Of a stretch of 64,000 nt of DNA, positions 1-10,880 are shown one piece after another. Under the pieces are notes generated by a model. The model made no database searches, was not told the DNA's origin, and saw nothing but the letters and a program-made list of their open reading frames with translations. Source of the DNA: Uranotaenia lowii (taxonomy: Eukaryota; Arthropoda; Insecta; Diptera; Culicidae); the NCBI RefSeq assembly GCF_029784155.1, contig NC_073693.1, positions 231,499,621 to 231,563,620 on the forward strand, in the 5' to 3' direction. The position numbers and the translations under genes were made by a program. The first letter of the stretch is position 1; each line of letters starts with the position of its first letter.

Positions 1-1430
1 TAATAATTTTTTTATAATTTGTTTTAAGTTTTCTTTAATTAAAACCTTTAATAAAAAAATAAATGGTTACCATTTTGAACAACTAAACTATAGTTTTCGG
101 ATTCCGTGCCGAAAAATAACTTCTCTCTTGATGAAATCAAATTAGAGGACAATTCGCGGTACCGTTAGATACTCCCTAGATCCAAACCCCGCCTTTAGGT
201 GGGGTTTATTAAAATTGTCATAAGTCCGCAGGGAATAGTCATTTAAATAAAAAAAACCCATTTTATCAACAATCTGTATTTTAGAAGTTTCAGAAAACAT
301 AGTTCAATATAATTTATCGTTCTAAAAAAGATTGTTAACATGTAACCTAAAATGTAATAAAGATCGGTTTTTTGAAAAAAAAAATCAACCAAAGTTTGTT
401 TAAAGTACGGAAAAAAAACTTGCCTACGTTTATTTTGTTTGATAAATACAATATTTTCCATTAATATGGTTTTTTGTAGAACAGAAGTTGTTTGTAGATT
501 GATTGTATTGTGATTTTTTTTAAACTTTTAATTTTTAATCATCGAAAGTTAAAGCCAAGAGAAATTTGTGCAGTAGAAGCATTTCTCTGATTCAACGTTC
601 TGTCTCCTGTATCACTGTTTAAAAAAATATATATCCATTGGGGTTTGGTTGCGAATCGTTTCGGACCCCAGTTGTATCGAAACGCGATAATAACAGCCTG
701 AGAAGGCCCTAAGTAATAATTTTAGCTTCATTATGATCAGCACAACTTCGATAGAACTACAGCGATATATTATCTTGTTCTATAGATCATCAGAACACTA
801 ATAAAGCTGAAATATGGCTGGCTGGAAAATGTTGATTACCAAAGCTTCTATAAAGCTTTAATAAAACATGTAAACAATATTTGGTTTTTATTCGATTCCT
901 TGAGTTCTTCAAGTTTTTTATTTTTTTTTTTTCAGCAACTATGATGGTTGATAAATGATGATTGCGTTATTGAGATAGGAGCTGCTAGAATTAGTAACAA
1001 AAAAGTAATGTTCTAGCCATATTATGAGCATCCTTTCGACTGCCAGTCAAGAAATAGTATCTTAAATTAAATACGCCTCGTCAAATCTCTAGAATATAAA
1101 AATTTTAATAAAATATACATTTAAATGGTAAAAAAATAAAATTAAAAGTATACGGCGGAAAATATTATTCAATTAATATAATTGTCAACCATTACACAAC
1201 GATCGTATGCATAATGTAATTGATTGAAAATAGGCATGTAAAAATGATTTTAAAATATTTGAAATTGTGAATCTATGAAAAATGCATAATAGTTTTGTTA
1301 TGGTAAGACAAATGGCTAATTAGTTTTACACATGTAGGATGAGTTACTCATTTCTGAGTTGCTAATCATTAGTACAGTAAATCGGGACAGACTTTTTAAA
1401 AGAAATATATGGTTCTTAATTACGGATGAA
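1..1430. other. AT-rich non-coding DNA
   Basis: No reading frame here shows coding character or resembles a known family. The longest is a low-complexity minus-strand frame at 243-461. A short GC hairpin occurs at about 187-207 (CCCCGCC facing GGTGGGG), but nothing shows a function for it. The rest is A/T-rich sequence with homopolymer runs. Confidence 0.6.
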
Positions 1431-1432
1431 AT

Positions 1433-2095
1433 GATATCATGAGTAGTAGTCGAACGCCATCTTGGAATCCAAGATGGCGGCTTCCACTGAACTTTAATTG
1501 CTGTAAATGACTGAAACCACATGAAACCCTAACTATATTGACAGTAGACTAGAAGAAGCCATCTTAAAATCCATGATGACGGCTTCTGCTTAAGTATAAA
1601 ACGATGTTTATCACTGAAAATCGCATTAAACTCATACATGGGTATTGGGTTAAAGGCTATACTAGAAGAAAGCCAATTTCTCTACCTGAAACCATCTTGC
1701 TGTCCGAGATGCCGGCTTCGCTTAACTTTGAAATGCTGTAGGTGACTTAAATTCATGAAACGACTAAACAAGACAAAACTGAATTTCCAAGATGGCAGCT
1801 GTCACTTAACTTAACTTAGCTTACCTTATCGCTGTTTATCAATGAATATCGCATGAAATCCCCATAATATTGGTATTGGGTGAAAGAGAAAAACTATAAA
1901 AAGTCGAATTTAGCTATCTGACGCCATCATGAAATCCAAAATAATGGCTCTCGATTAACGCCCGAATGCTGTAAACGACTAAAAATCACACGATACCGCT
2001 AAAAGCTAAACGAGTAGAAGTCAAATTTCGCTATTCTACGCCACCCAAGATAGTGGCTCTGACTGATCTTTAAAATGCTATAATTGTTCGAAAAC
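1433..2095 (+). repeat. Diverged tandem repeat with YY1/Pho-like motif, forward arm
   Basis: About six diverged units lie head to tail. Each carries a short palindrome built on GCCATCTTG and CAAGATGGCGGC, followed by a phrase like CTGTAAATGACTGAAAATC and another like TATTGGGTGAAAG. Recognisable motif positions are near 1452, 1556, 1689, 1779, 1918 and 2037, so spacing is irregular and several units carry deletions. AAGATGGCGGC matches the consensus bound by YY1 and its insect homologue Pho (established knowledge). Binding here is only inferred. The same family recurs at 30055-30205 and 32704-33125. Confidence 0.8.
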
Positions 2096-2860
2096 TTATA
2101 AAAAATTTATGCGAATTTCAGCGATTTACAGCATTTTCAAGCAACGCGGAAGCCGCCATCTTTGATTTCAAGATGGCGTCAGAAGGCAAAATTCGACTTG
2201 TACTCGTTTACCCCTTCCACCCAATACCCATATTATGGGAATTTCATGAGATTTTCTGTGATTTACAGCATTTTGAAGGGCAGCGGAAATGTTATATTGG
2301 CTTTCAAGATGGCTTCAGATAGTATTTCAATTTCGAATTCTTCATATTTATCTCTTTCAAGTTATACCCATATTATGGGGGTCTCAAGCGATTATCAATA
2401 ATACACTGGATTGAAAATAAAAGCCGAAGCCACCAGATTTCAAGATAGCGTCAGAATTACAAATTCGTCTTTTTCACGTATATTCTATTATCTCAATACT
2501 CATACTAATTCGATTTTCAGTGATTTACAGCATTTTCAACATAAGCGGTAGCGCCAATTCGACTTCTTCAGGTTTAGCCCTTTCACTTAATACCCATGTA
2601 AGAGGGATTTCAAGCTTTTATCAGTAATATACAGGTTAGAAAACAAAAGATTTCAAGATGGTGCCGATAGCGAAATTCGACTTGTACCAACCATCTATCA
2701 TTTCATGATGGCGTTGGACAACGAAATTCGACTTCTACTCGTTTAGCCCTTTCACCCAATAACCATAGGTACTGTGAATATTTCATGAGATTGTCAGTCA
2801 TAAGCACTTGTATTAATGATGGCGTCAAGCAGGAATTTTTTTCTTCTATTGTTGGGACAT
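2096..2860 (-). repeat. Same repeat in opposite orientation, reverse arm
   Basis: From about 2100 the same unit continues as its reverse complement: ATTTACAGCATTTTCAA, then GCCATC...CAAGATGGCGTC, then CGAATTC phrases and ACCCAATACCCATA. Motif copies near 2153, 2290, 2427, 2652 and 2700 give spacing close to 137 bp at the best-kept end. Together with 1433-2095 this forms a head-to-head array, so a transcript crossing the centre could fold on itself. The left end of a mariner element lies just beyond. Confidence 0.78.
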
Positions 2861-3049
2861 TTCACTCAACGCTCATATTGTATAGATAAAGTCTTTTTCA
2901 CATAGAATCTGGTCGTATCTTTTCATCCACTGCAGCGCCCCTTGTTGTCACATCGCGAATCTATTGACAGTGTTTTGATCCGGACGGTTTGTTTACTTAG
3001 TGGTGAAAATTTCATCAAGATTGAAGCAGTCAGTCAAAAGTTATCGACG

Positions 3050-4656
3050 ATGGAACGCGAAAGGCGAGAGAATATTCTGCACACTCACGTAGAGAAACCG
3101 ATGTGGTCAGGGGTAAAGATTGCGAAATTCCTAAAAAATCAAAAATCGACTGTAAATTCGGTGCTGCAACGTTACCGGGAGACCCTTAAGGCTGCCACAC
3201 AATACCGCGTCGGACGTCGCGTCGAGTCAGCTGTCAATGCCGTCGTTGAGTACTAAAACGCTGACGCGACGAACTCTACAATTTTCGCACCACAATACAG
3301 CATCTACTGACAGGGCTGACAGAGAAATTTTGAGGCAAATCTCGGCATACTCCAACACAAAATTTTTCATTGAATTTATTTTTATTTTTGAAAAACGGGA
3401 ACATAAAAATCAAGCTCATCTTTATAATTATCCTTTATTATTTCATCATTATGTCAAATGTATTTGAATGTTAAAAATAAATGTCAATGACGTTATTCAA
3501 CAAATTTGTATAATCGAGAAGACAAAATGACAATGATATGATTTTCGAATCCATTTGTGTCAAACATTGACGAAAAACATTAAAAAGGAATAGTTCAAAC
3601 CTTTTTGACGCGCTAACATTTTGAATTATTTCAAAACCAAAACGTCGACGCTGGAGAACGCTACCGTTTAGAACAAGTTTATCGTTTTAGTACAATGACT
3701 TCACTGACGCGACGCACCATTATGATGGCTCAAACGGAAAATGGCATCCCCAAAATCAACTGTCAACGCGGCGCGACGACGGACGCGGTATTGTGCGGCC
3801 GCCTTTACGGTGGATCGAGCAAATCAAACCAGGCGCAAAAGTGGAACAATGACCGGAAGCTGCGAGCAAAGGTAATTCGATCAGTCCACAATAATCTTGG
3901 AATATCCTCGCGTGATTTGGCGAAAAAGTTCAAGACGAACCACAGTACAGCTCGACGAATTTGTTTGCGAGAAGGCTTGCGGTAGTATCATGCAAGCAAA
4001 CACCCTGAACGCGCTGAAACAAAACCTGGTTGCCAAAACCAGGGCAAGGAAGTTGTACGAGAAAGTGTTGATCAAGTACAACGGATGCATTTTGATGGAC
4101 GACGAAACTTACGTCAAAATGGATTTTGGACAAATACCCGGTAACAAATTTTACCTTGCGAAGCGTAAAGGGAATGTTGCGGGTAGATTCAAGTTTGTTT
4201 TCGCAGATAAATTTGCTCGTAAGTTGATGATTTGGCAAGGGATCTGTAGTTGTGGGAAGAAGACCAAGATCTTCATTACTGGGGACACAATGAATGGAAA
4301 TGTTTACGAAGAAGAATGTCTCCAGAAGAGGGTTTTGCCATTCATTCGGTCCCACAAAGGTCCGGTGAAGTTCTGGCCGGACCTGGCAAGCTGCCTCTAC
4401 AGCCGGGATGTCGTTAAGTGGTATAAGGAGAACAAGATCGATTGTGTTGAAAAATGTATCAATCCACCAACTGTCCAGATTTTCGTCCCCCATCGAGAAA
4501 TATTGGGCAATAGTTAAGGGCGAACTGAAGAAATGTGGCAGAACCATGAAAAAACCCGCTCAAATGGTGAATGAGGTTACCAGTAGTACTGTGCAGAAAA
4601 TGATGGGTGGTATCACAAAAAAAGTTCAAAAATTCATCCGAAAAGCTAACGAATGA
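3050..4656 (+). pseudogene. DD37E mariner transposase pseudogene
   Basis: Fragments in different frames together cover a Tc1/mariner transposase. The first has a likely start at 3050 and an N-terminal helix-turn-helix-like segment (KIAKFLKNQKSTVNSVLQR). A second segment at about 3840-3985 has LGISSRDLAKKF. The catalytic domain at 3990-4517 carries MDDETYVKMDF and FWPDLASC. A frameshift near 4475-4500 moves the last catalytic motif, PIEKYWAIVK, into the frame read at 4408-4656. Allowing for the frameshift, the second Asp and the Glu are separated by 37 residues, placing it with the mosquito ITmD37E group. Several frame changes and stops make it inactive. Confidence 0.85.
3253..3690. mobile_element. 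Possible MITE-like insertion inside the mariner
   Basis: A 438-bp segment separates two parts of the transposase. Its ends are short inverted repeats, CTAAAACG at 3253-3260 and CGTTTTAG at 3683-3690, flanked on both sides by TA (3251-3252, 3691-3692), consistent with a small TA-inserting element. An alternative boundary is an 11-bp direct repeat, CTGACGCGACG, at 3261-3271 and 3704-3714. The two readings are incompatible in detail, so only the presence of an insertion is fairly sure. No coding capacity is seen in it. Confidence 0.4.
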
Positions 4657-4799
4657 TTTTTATGGATTTTTTTTCTTAAAGTGCAATACAAACCCTACAA
4701 AATGACATTTTTATACATTTGTTGTACGTTATTTCTTTGCGGAGATATGATCTATTTTATCTGACCAGATTCTATGTGAAACAGACTTTATTTAGACCA

Positions 4800-5845
4800 T
4801 TTCCGGTGATTTGACGTATTTTGAAGATTTTTATTTTATTTTTTATTTAACTCAAAAATAACTCCCACGACTTATCAAAAATGTGTAAAAATGACAGTTT
4901 CAATTCAAATATGTGCAATCTAGCCTGGGCATGTCTTGTTTTGCCACCTTGATCTAGAACTGTTACCAATTTATTATGGTTTTAAAATCAAGAACTGCGT
5001 GCTTTTAGAAAACATGCAAAAAAGCTTGAAACAAGCTTATTTTTTATGTTTTGTTGGATTTTTAATAGAGCATTCAGAACTTTTTCTAAACATTTTAAAC
5101 AGTACGTTAAGTAAAAGTTTTATAAGCGTTTTCAGAACTACCTGAAAACAAACGGTTGTATCAAAAATCAAAACAGTTAGATATACCATATACCATGTAA
5201 GTTATACCATAATGAAACAGTTATAAAATTAGCTGCACATAAAATGCCAATAAAACCTTAATAAAACTTTCAAATGCTAGTTGGCTTAATCTGCGTTACT
5301 GGGTCTGCACATCGATAGATCCGTTCTGAGTTTAAGGGAGCTTATCTGAGAAATCACATACCATCTTTTAGTTCCGTGGCGAACCACGCTTGGCCGACTG
5401 CGTTGGACTTTATATGGATGCATTGGACTTTATATGGATGACGATTTAAAATAAAACAAGACAGATAATCGAGTTCTGTAAATTTGCAATGGAAGGTTAT
5501 AAGATGAGTTAACTTGGAAAAGTACTCAATACCCTTCCAAGCGGTCTGCGATTTATAGGCGATTCATAGGAAAGTTCAAAATGGCCATCAAAAACTTGTA
5601 GACATATTTTTGAGTTATTTCTTCGATTTCTCTTTCAATTCATCTTCAATATTGATCATTTGAATTCAAATTTGTCGACAAAAATCCGGGCTATATCCAG
5701 GCAAATTGGAAAGGTAAACCCATGGAAATCGACAATTATTTTCCATTTTCTTAATGCATACGACAATGTGCGGTGGTAGATGGTTTTAGTTTTCATAGAT
5801 TTTTTTTTGTTTTGACTGCAAGAAATAAATCAATGGCAATAGCAC
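4800..5845. other. AT-rich non-coding DNA with a short tandem duplication
   Basis: No coding signal is seen. A 20-bp unit ending in TTTATATGGATG is repeated twice in tandem at 5401-5440. The rest is unremarkable A/T-rich sequence. Confidence 0.6.
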
Positions 5846-5848
5846 CGC

Positions 5849-6010
5849 CAATACAGCCATTTTTCTCCCACACAAAAAAAAAACGTTAATTTTTTTTTAT
5901 ATTCAACCATTAAAATTTGTCTTAATAGATTTAAACATCTACTAAATTTGAAGGAAAATTTTCAGAAACATTATGTCAGAATCGATACTTGCAATAAAAA
6001 GTTACCTTCT
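5849..6010 (+). repeat. Dispersed direct repeat, copy 1
   Basis: CATTTTTCTCCCACACAAAA followed about 75 bp later by ATTATGTCAGAATCGATA recurs in the same order and orientation at 9528-9655. The two copies lie either side of the minus-strand LINE. The second copy lacks roughly 40-70 bp of the middle. No terminal structure or coding capacity is seen. Confidence 0.6.
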
Positions 6011-6053
6011 ACGTAGTTTAGAATTTTTTTTTTTATTTACATAGTATTCCGTC

Positions 6054-6617
6054 TCACGACATAACTTGACGAACATAATTCCTAAAATTCACTCGGTTCA
6101 TAGCAACCGTTCTCCAATTTCTCGGGCACCCCACGTTCGCCAGATCACGCTCCACTTGGTCTAACCACCTCGCTCGTTGCGCCCCCGCTCGTCTTGTTCC
6201 TACCGGATTTGTAGCGAACACCTGTTTTGCAGGACAGTCGTCCGGCATTCTCGCAACATGTCCCGCCCAGAGTATCCGGCCAGCCTTCACCACCTTCTGG
6301 ATACTGGGTTCGCCGTAGAGTCGCGCGAGCTCGTGGTTCATCCATCGCCTCCACACTCCGTACTCCTGTACGCCGCCAAAGATGGTTCTTAACACTCGTC
6401 GCTCGAATACTCCGAGTGTACGCAGGTCCTCCTCGAGCAACATCCATGTTTCGTGCCCGTAGAGAACAACCGGTCTAATGAGCGTCATATACAGGTTACA
6501 CTTCGTGCGAGGGCTAAGTCTTCTCGACCGCAGTTGCTTGTGGAGTCCATAGTAGGCACGACTTCCGCTGATAATTCGCCTCCGGATCTCACGGCTGGTG
6601 TCATTGTCTGCGGTCAC
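6054..6617 (-). pseudogene. LINE C-terminal (thumb) region
   Basis: The frame reads LSPRTKCNLYMTLIRPVVLYGHETW, then VFERRVLRTIFGG, then AGRILWAGHVARMPDDCPAKQVF and ARWLDQVERDL. This is the characteristic C-terminal part of insect RTE-like and related LINE polyproteins. It ends in a stop at about 6054, roughly 20 bp before the A-rich tail. This 187-codon stretch is the best-preserved part of the element. Confidence 0.85.
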
Positions 6618-6646
6618 CAGTGAGCCGAGATAGACAAAGTCTTCGA

Positions 6647-7114
6647 CTATCTCCAGCTCGTCGCCGTCGATCGTGATCTTGTTCCTGTTGTTGAATTGTG
6701 ACTGTTATTGCTGGACAAGCGGGTTCGGTCGGTCTCGAATCCGCAGGCCAGCATGTACTTCGTCTTGGACGTATTAATTATCAACCCAATTATTCCTGCT
6801 TCGCTTTTCAGTTTGCGGTAGATCTCTTCCACCGCCGCAGATGATCTGCCTACTATATCAATGTCATCGGCAAAGCAAATAAGTTGACTGGATCTGTTGA
6901 AAATCGTGTCCCGCATTTCGCCCACCGCTCGACGAATAACACCTTCTAGCGCCACGTTGAACATAATGCTGGATAGACCATCGCCTTGCCGAAGCCCCCT
7001 GCGCGATTCGAATGACCTCGACAATTCACCCGAAATCCGCACACAGCACTGCGTTCCATCCATCGTCGCCTTGATCAGTCTGATAAGCTTCCCGGGAAAG
7101 CCGTTCTCGTCCAT
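6647..7114 (-). pseudogene. LINE reverse transcriptase palm, FADD motif
   Basis: The frame contains RRGLRQGDGLSSIMFNVALE, the block before the active site, and LICFADDIDIVGRS, the catalytic FxDD motif, encoded at 6863-6874. The two Asp residues expected to bind metal are intact. The frame degenerates downstream near 6690, where the next part of the protein (thumb, 6054-6617) is read in another frame. Confidence 0.85.
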
Positions 7115-7136
7115 GCTTTTCCAAAGATCGTTACGA

Positions 7137-7826
7137 TCAATCGTGTCGTATGCGGCTTTGAAGTCGATGAATAGATGGTGCGTAGGGACTTGTGACTCGC
7201 TCGGTAGTTCTCACAGTCCAATTTGTCGCCCTTCTTGTAGATGGGCCCTCCTTCCACTCCTCTGGTAGCTGTTCTGTGTCCCAGATCCGGACTATCAACC
7301 GGTGTAGGCAATTGGCTAACTTGTCCAGGCCCATTTTGATGAGTTCAGCTGCGGTGCCATCCTTCCCTGCCGACTTGTTTCTTTTCAGCTGGCGAATGGC
7401 TTCCTTAACTTCACTCATCGCTGGGATTGGCTCTTCTACGTCGTTGGCTACGCCGGCGATGTACCTTCCCCAACCGTCTTGATCTCCTGCATGTGCACCG
7501 TTCAGGTGTTCATCGAAGTGCTGCTTTCACCTTGTAATCACCTCACGATTGTCCGTCAGGATGCCCCCGTCCTTATTCCGGCACATTTCGGCTTGCGGCC
7601 TTTCCGGAATGTTTCTGTAAGAACCATCGTGTTTCTTGGGAACGATGCACCTGCTCCAGCTCTTCGAGCTCCTCCTCCTCCGGACTCGCTGCCTCTTCCG
7701 CTGTCGGTGATTTTCCACATTTCGACGGGTGCCTCTTTGCACTACTGCCGCCCGCGCGGCATTCTCTTCGTCAATCACCCTCCTATACTTCTCGTCGAAC
7801 CAGTCGTTCCGTCGAATTCGCTCCAC
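7137..7826 (-). pseudogene. LINE linker and start of reverse transcriptase
   Basis: Minus-strand frame 7527-7826 (RNDWFDEKYRRVIDEENAAR... ending in NKDGGILTDNREVITR) is the linker between endonuclease and reverse transcriptase. Frame 7137-7418 (EVKEAIRQLKRNKSAGKDGT...EQLPEEWKEG) is the first conserved block of the polymerase. The two are in different frames, and the sequence shifts again after EEWKEG: KKGDKLDCENY is readable in a neighbouring frame at about 7190-7250. At least two frameshifts are therefore present. Confidence 0.8.
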
Positions 7827-8115
7827 ATAACCGATGACGTTCTCCGGAGCACTGTTGATGGCTGTCTTGATGGTATCCCAACAGTCCTCGAGAGGGGCTT
7901 CGTCAAGCTCGCTCTCTGCCGGCAGCGCTGCTTCGACCGATTGCGCGTGCGATATTTAACCGAGCAGGCGCCGGTTTCGTGTGTTGTTCACTACGGAGAG
8001 TTTTGGGCGCATCTTCACCATCACCTCGACAGAATCTAACGTCGATGTTGTCCGAGAAGTGCCGGCTGTCAATTAAAACGTGGTCGATCTGTGATTGCGT
8101 TTGGTACGGTGATCT

Positions 8116-8670
8116 TCAGGTGTACTTGTGAGGGAGGCGGTGCTGAAAAAAGGTACTATGTACGGCCTTTTGTTTGGAGGCGGCGAAATCAATAAGTCTG
8201 AGGCCGTTTTCGTTGGTCAGCTGGTGCGTACTGAACCTTCCAATTGTCGGTTTAAATTCCTCCTCCTGGCCGACCTGAGCATAAAAATCCCCGATGACGA
8301 TCTTGATATCATGTTTTGGGCAACGGTCGTATTCACGCTCCAGCTGCGCATAAAATTCGTCTTTGTCGTCACCGGTACTTCCGAGGTGAGGACTGTGCAC
8401 GTTGATGATGCTGATGTTGAAAAACCGGCCCTTGATTCTCAACCGGCACATTCGTGAGTTGATCGGCCACCACCCGATCACGCACTTTGGCATCTTTCCC
8501 ATCCCTATAAAAGCTGTTCCAAGCTGCCACAAAATTAAGAGATCAGCAGTTCCATGTTCCAAGTTTCCAATCGCTATTCCCTTTTCGTCGGGTGGGTCTT
8601 CGCCGATTTCCATCCGAAATTTATTGTTCAATGTTCGTTGCTTATGTTTTTTGTAGTAACGGGCTCGCAA
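8116..8670 (-). pseudogene. LINE endonuclease domain, frameshifted and internally deleted
   Basis: The open frame contains GTAFIGMGKMPKCVIGWWP, IKGRFFNISIINVHSPH, KIVIGDFYAQVG and NGLRLIDFAASK. These correspond to the middle and end of an APE-type endonuclease that nicks target DNA to start reverse transcription. The usual opening motif, TWN, is visible in another frame at about 8549-8563, followed at once by a stop. Between it and GTAFI the stretch that normally holds the QE/R motif is missing, so an internal deletion of roughly 50 codons plus a frameshift has occurred. In the G-D-F-Y-A-Q motif, the Asn normally found in GDxNA is replaced by Tyr, a further sign of inactivity. Confidence 0.8.
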
Positions 8671-8699
8671 GGCCCGCAGCTACTAGTATCTACTGTCAG

Positions 8700-9525
8700 C
8701 TACTAGACCAATCTACTAGTGTCCTGAAAAATCCTGTTTTTTTTCTACGCGGTGTCCTGACTTTTTGACGAAATCACCTGGCACCTCTTCTCCGAACGCT
8801 ACCTTTTGCAAGAAAAAAGAATCGAAAACAGCAAACAGCAGTGGGCAGTTTTACTATTTTTTTTCTTCATTTACACTGTGGTGTAAAACTAACACACTAG
8901 GGCGCTCTTTGGTTAGAATTTTCTTTCTCCCACTCAGTTCTCACACTTGCCGCCCGAGTCACTTACAGCTCGTGTAAACTCGGGTAACGAGTGGAGCACG
9001 ATCGGCGAAAGAGGATTACAATCGGAAGCCGAACTGAAAACAGTGTTGCTTTTTTTCGGCTCTTTGTTATTTCCTATTCCTTGGGGTTCGGATACGTTGT
9101 GTTGGTAATGAAAAGGATTACCTTGCTTAGTTTGTCAAATGTTGAAGTTAAAGTATTTTTGAGAAAGTTACGATGAAAAAAGACACGGTAAAAGTATTTT
9201 TACACAATATCCGCGGAAATCCTTCATTGTCGATTGGAAAACTCATGATCTATTGATTTTTTATGAAGTTTTTTTTTGGCCTAAATATATGAGGAATAAA
9301 AGGAGACGAACTTGAAAGCTCACATTTGTCGATCACAAAAATTATTTAAAAAAACAAAATTTGAATGACAATTTCAAAACACCTTTTTATTTCTATTTTT
9401 TAATGATAAAGCGAACCGAAAATCAAAAATGCTAAACTAGTTACGTAATGCCAAATATAAAAACAGAAATACAATTTAATAATTTGGTCTCAGAATATGT
9501 AACTTTCACATAACTTAAAACATTG
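8700..9525. other. LINE 5' flank and non-coding DNA
   Basis: From 8700 to about 8990 the sequence is richer in G/C than its surroundings and may be the LINE's 5' untranslated region. It contains a self-complementary segment (CCCGAGT...ACTCGGG, about 8953-8984). From 9000 onward it is A/T-rich with no coding signal. Confidence 0.4.
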
Positions 9526-9527
9526 GT

Positions 9528-9655
9528 GCTATTTCCAATACACCCGTTTTTCTCCCACACAAAAAAAATTAATAACATTTATTAAAAATTAAAGATAATT
9601 TTCAGAAACATTATGTCAGAATCGATATTGCGATGAAAAGTATGCCTTCTGTTCT
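9528..9655 (+). repeat. Dispersed direct repeat, copy 2
   Basis: The second copy of the repeat at 5849-6010, same orientation, sharing TTTTTCTCCCACACAAAA and TTTCAGAAACATTATGTCAG. It carries a deletion in its middle relative to copy 1. Confidence 0.6.
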
Positions 9656-9659
9656 TCTT

Positions 9660-10880
9660 TTTTTCATTAAAACCATTTTAATATGCAGTAATAAACAACG
9701 GAGAAAATATTTAAACGATTTTTTGTTATTATTTCATTCCGTTTTATCTGTTTTTGAATTTTGAACTTTGTAGAACAAACTAAAATTTTTAAATTAATTA
9801 CATTGAAAGGAAAATAACGAACTGGCCAGAAAGTTCATATATGTTCAAATGAATTTTTGGTTTTTGCCCATGAAAGGGAAGGGGGTGTTGATTAAAGGAC
9901 CTTTTACATACCCTCCCATTTTGTGGAAGAAATCGAAGAAGTTTGTGCTCAAACAAATCACCATGCTCAATTTTATTATTCAAAACTTTCTAAGAACCGG
10001 GTCTAAGTATGAACCATACGTAAGTCGTAGATCTGTACGGAATTTGTTATTCTTGTGCGTTGATGGTTGACCATTGAAAGTGCTTGAACTCATATATCCA
10101 TGCTTGTTGAGCTGCGCCGTTAGCATATAACAACTGACATTTGTCTCGACGGGAATACAAATTCATATTTTTCCTTCTTCACGAAGCCTTGCCATAGTAG
10201 TTGGCAATTCTTCTGGCTTCATCCCGTATTGTGGCTCTATTTTAGTATGATTTTCCGCTTCAATATAACCTGTCATGTTGTTTGTTGCTGCTGCTGCTTT
10301 TGCTGTTGCTGTTGTTGTTGTTATGATGAAATCAGCTTATAACAGTTGCAATCTGAAATGCACGCAACCGAGTGGGAGTAAACTTGAGGACGTGTTGTAG
10401 TCTATTGTAGAGGGTGCTCGATTAGTCATAAAATAAGAGATGTCGACAGAGAGAGCAGGGAGAAAAAAAAAATAAAAAAAAACTAACAACTGCGGGTGCA
10501 AGCACACGTAATCCGATTATTTTGTATTTTACTCTCCTCTTCAAGGTACTTTATGTTCGCCTCTGGGAAAATCTTTTCCTAAGGATCTTGGACTTTATTT
10601 TCTTTCATTCAATCCCATCGGCTGCTAATAGAGCACAATCTGTTTTCGAAAGTTGTCATTTTTTATGGCGGGATGGAAGGTTTAAAAATATCAAGTGGAA
10701 TTTTATGGACATATGTGAACACGTGTGTCTTCCCTATTTTTTTTGCAAAAAGTAACAAAAAAAAATAAATGCAACATTTTCATGGACAAAGAACTTGAGT
10801 TATAAATAAAAATACAGAAAAGAAACTCCCTTTACTCTTTCCACAAAAAGGCTCAGGAATGCGTTCGAAATAGGAAACCG
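9660..10880. other. Non-coding DNA with a microsatellite
   Basis: No coding signal. A mixed TGC/TTG trinucleotide tract runs at about 10280-10322, and a purine-rich stretch (GAGAGAGCAGGGAG) lies near 10449. Small open frames here have no recognisable content. Confidence 0.6.

Larger units (their letters stand above)
2889..4788 (+). mobile_element. mariner-type transposon (DD37E group), defective
   Basis: The terminal inverted repeats are about 26 bp. The left end (from 2889) and the reverse complement of the right end (4788 inward) share TTTCACATAGAATCTGGTC, with one mismatch just outside it. Each end abuts a TA dinucleotide (2887-2888 and 4789-4790), the target duplication expected of Tc1/mariner elements. 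The element is 1.9 kb, longer than the usual ~1.3 kb, largely because of an extra segment at 3253-3690. The transposase inside is broken, so the copy is non-autonomous. Whether the TIRs can still be used is unknown. Confidence 0.85.
6032..8700 (-). mobile_element. Non-LTR retrotransposon (LINE), RTE-like, defective
   Basis: A minus-strand LINE with an apurinic-type endonuclease followed by reverse transcriptase, read from about 8565 down to 6054. The 3' end, next to a T-run on the plus strand at 6028-6040, corresponds to an A-rich tail on the element strand. The 5' boundary is uncertain: G/C-richer sequence extends to about 8990 and could be 5' UTR. The reading frame is broken in several places and the endonuclease has lost an internal stretch. 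A 5'-truncated copy of the same 3' end is at 48794-48930. Clade placement (RTE-like) is from motif style only. Confidence 0.85.

Noticed and set aside
184..210. GC hairpin followed by T-rich sequence, resembling a bacterial terminator
   Set aside because: The window is clearly eukaryotic and no gene precedes it; a short chance palindrome is enough.
3930..4547. 205-codon minus-strand frame
   Set aside because: It is the antisense shadow of the mariner transposase; the plus strand carries the DDETY and FWPDLASC motifs.
6145..8656. Plus-strand frames across the LINE (for example 7479-8039)
   Set aside because: They are antisense to the minus-strand reverse transcriptase and endonuclease and have no motifs of their own.
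10280..10322. Coding polyglutamine or similar repeat
   Set aside because: The trinucleotide tract is not inside any open frame with protein-like flanks.
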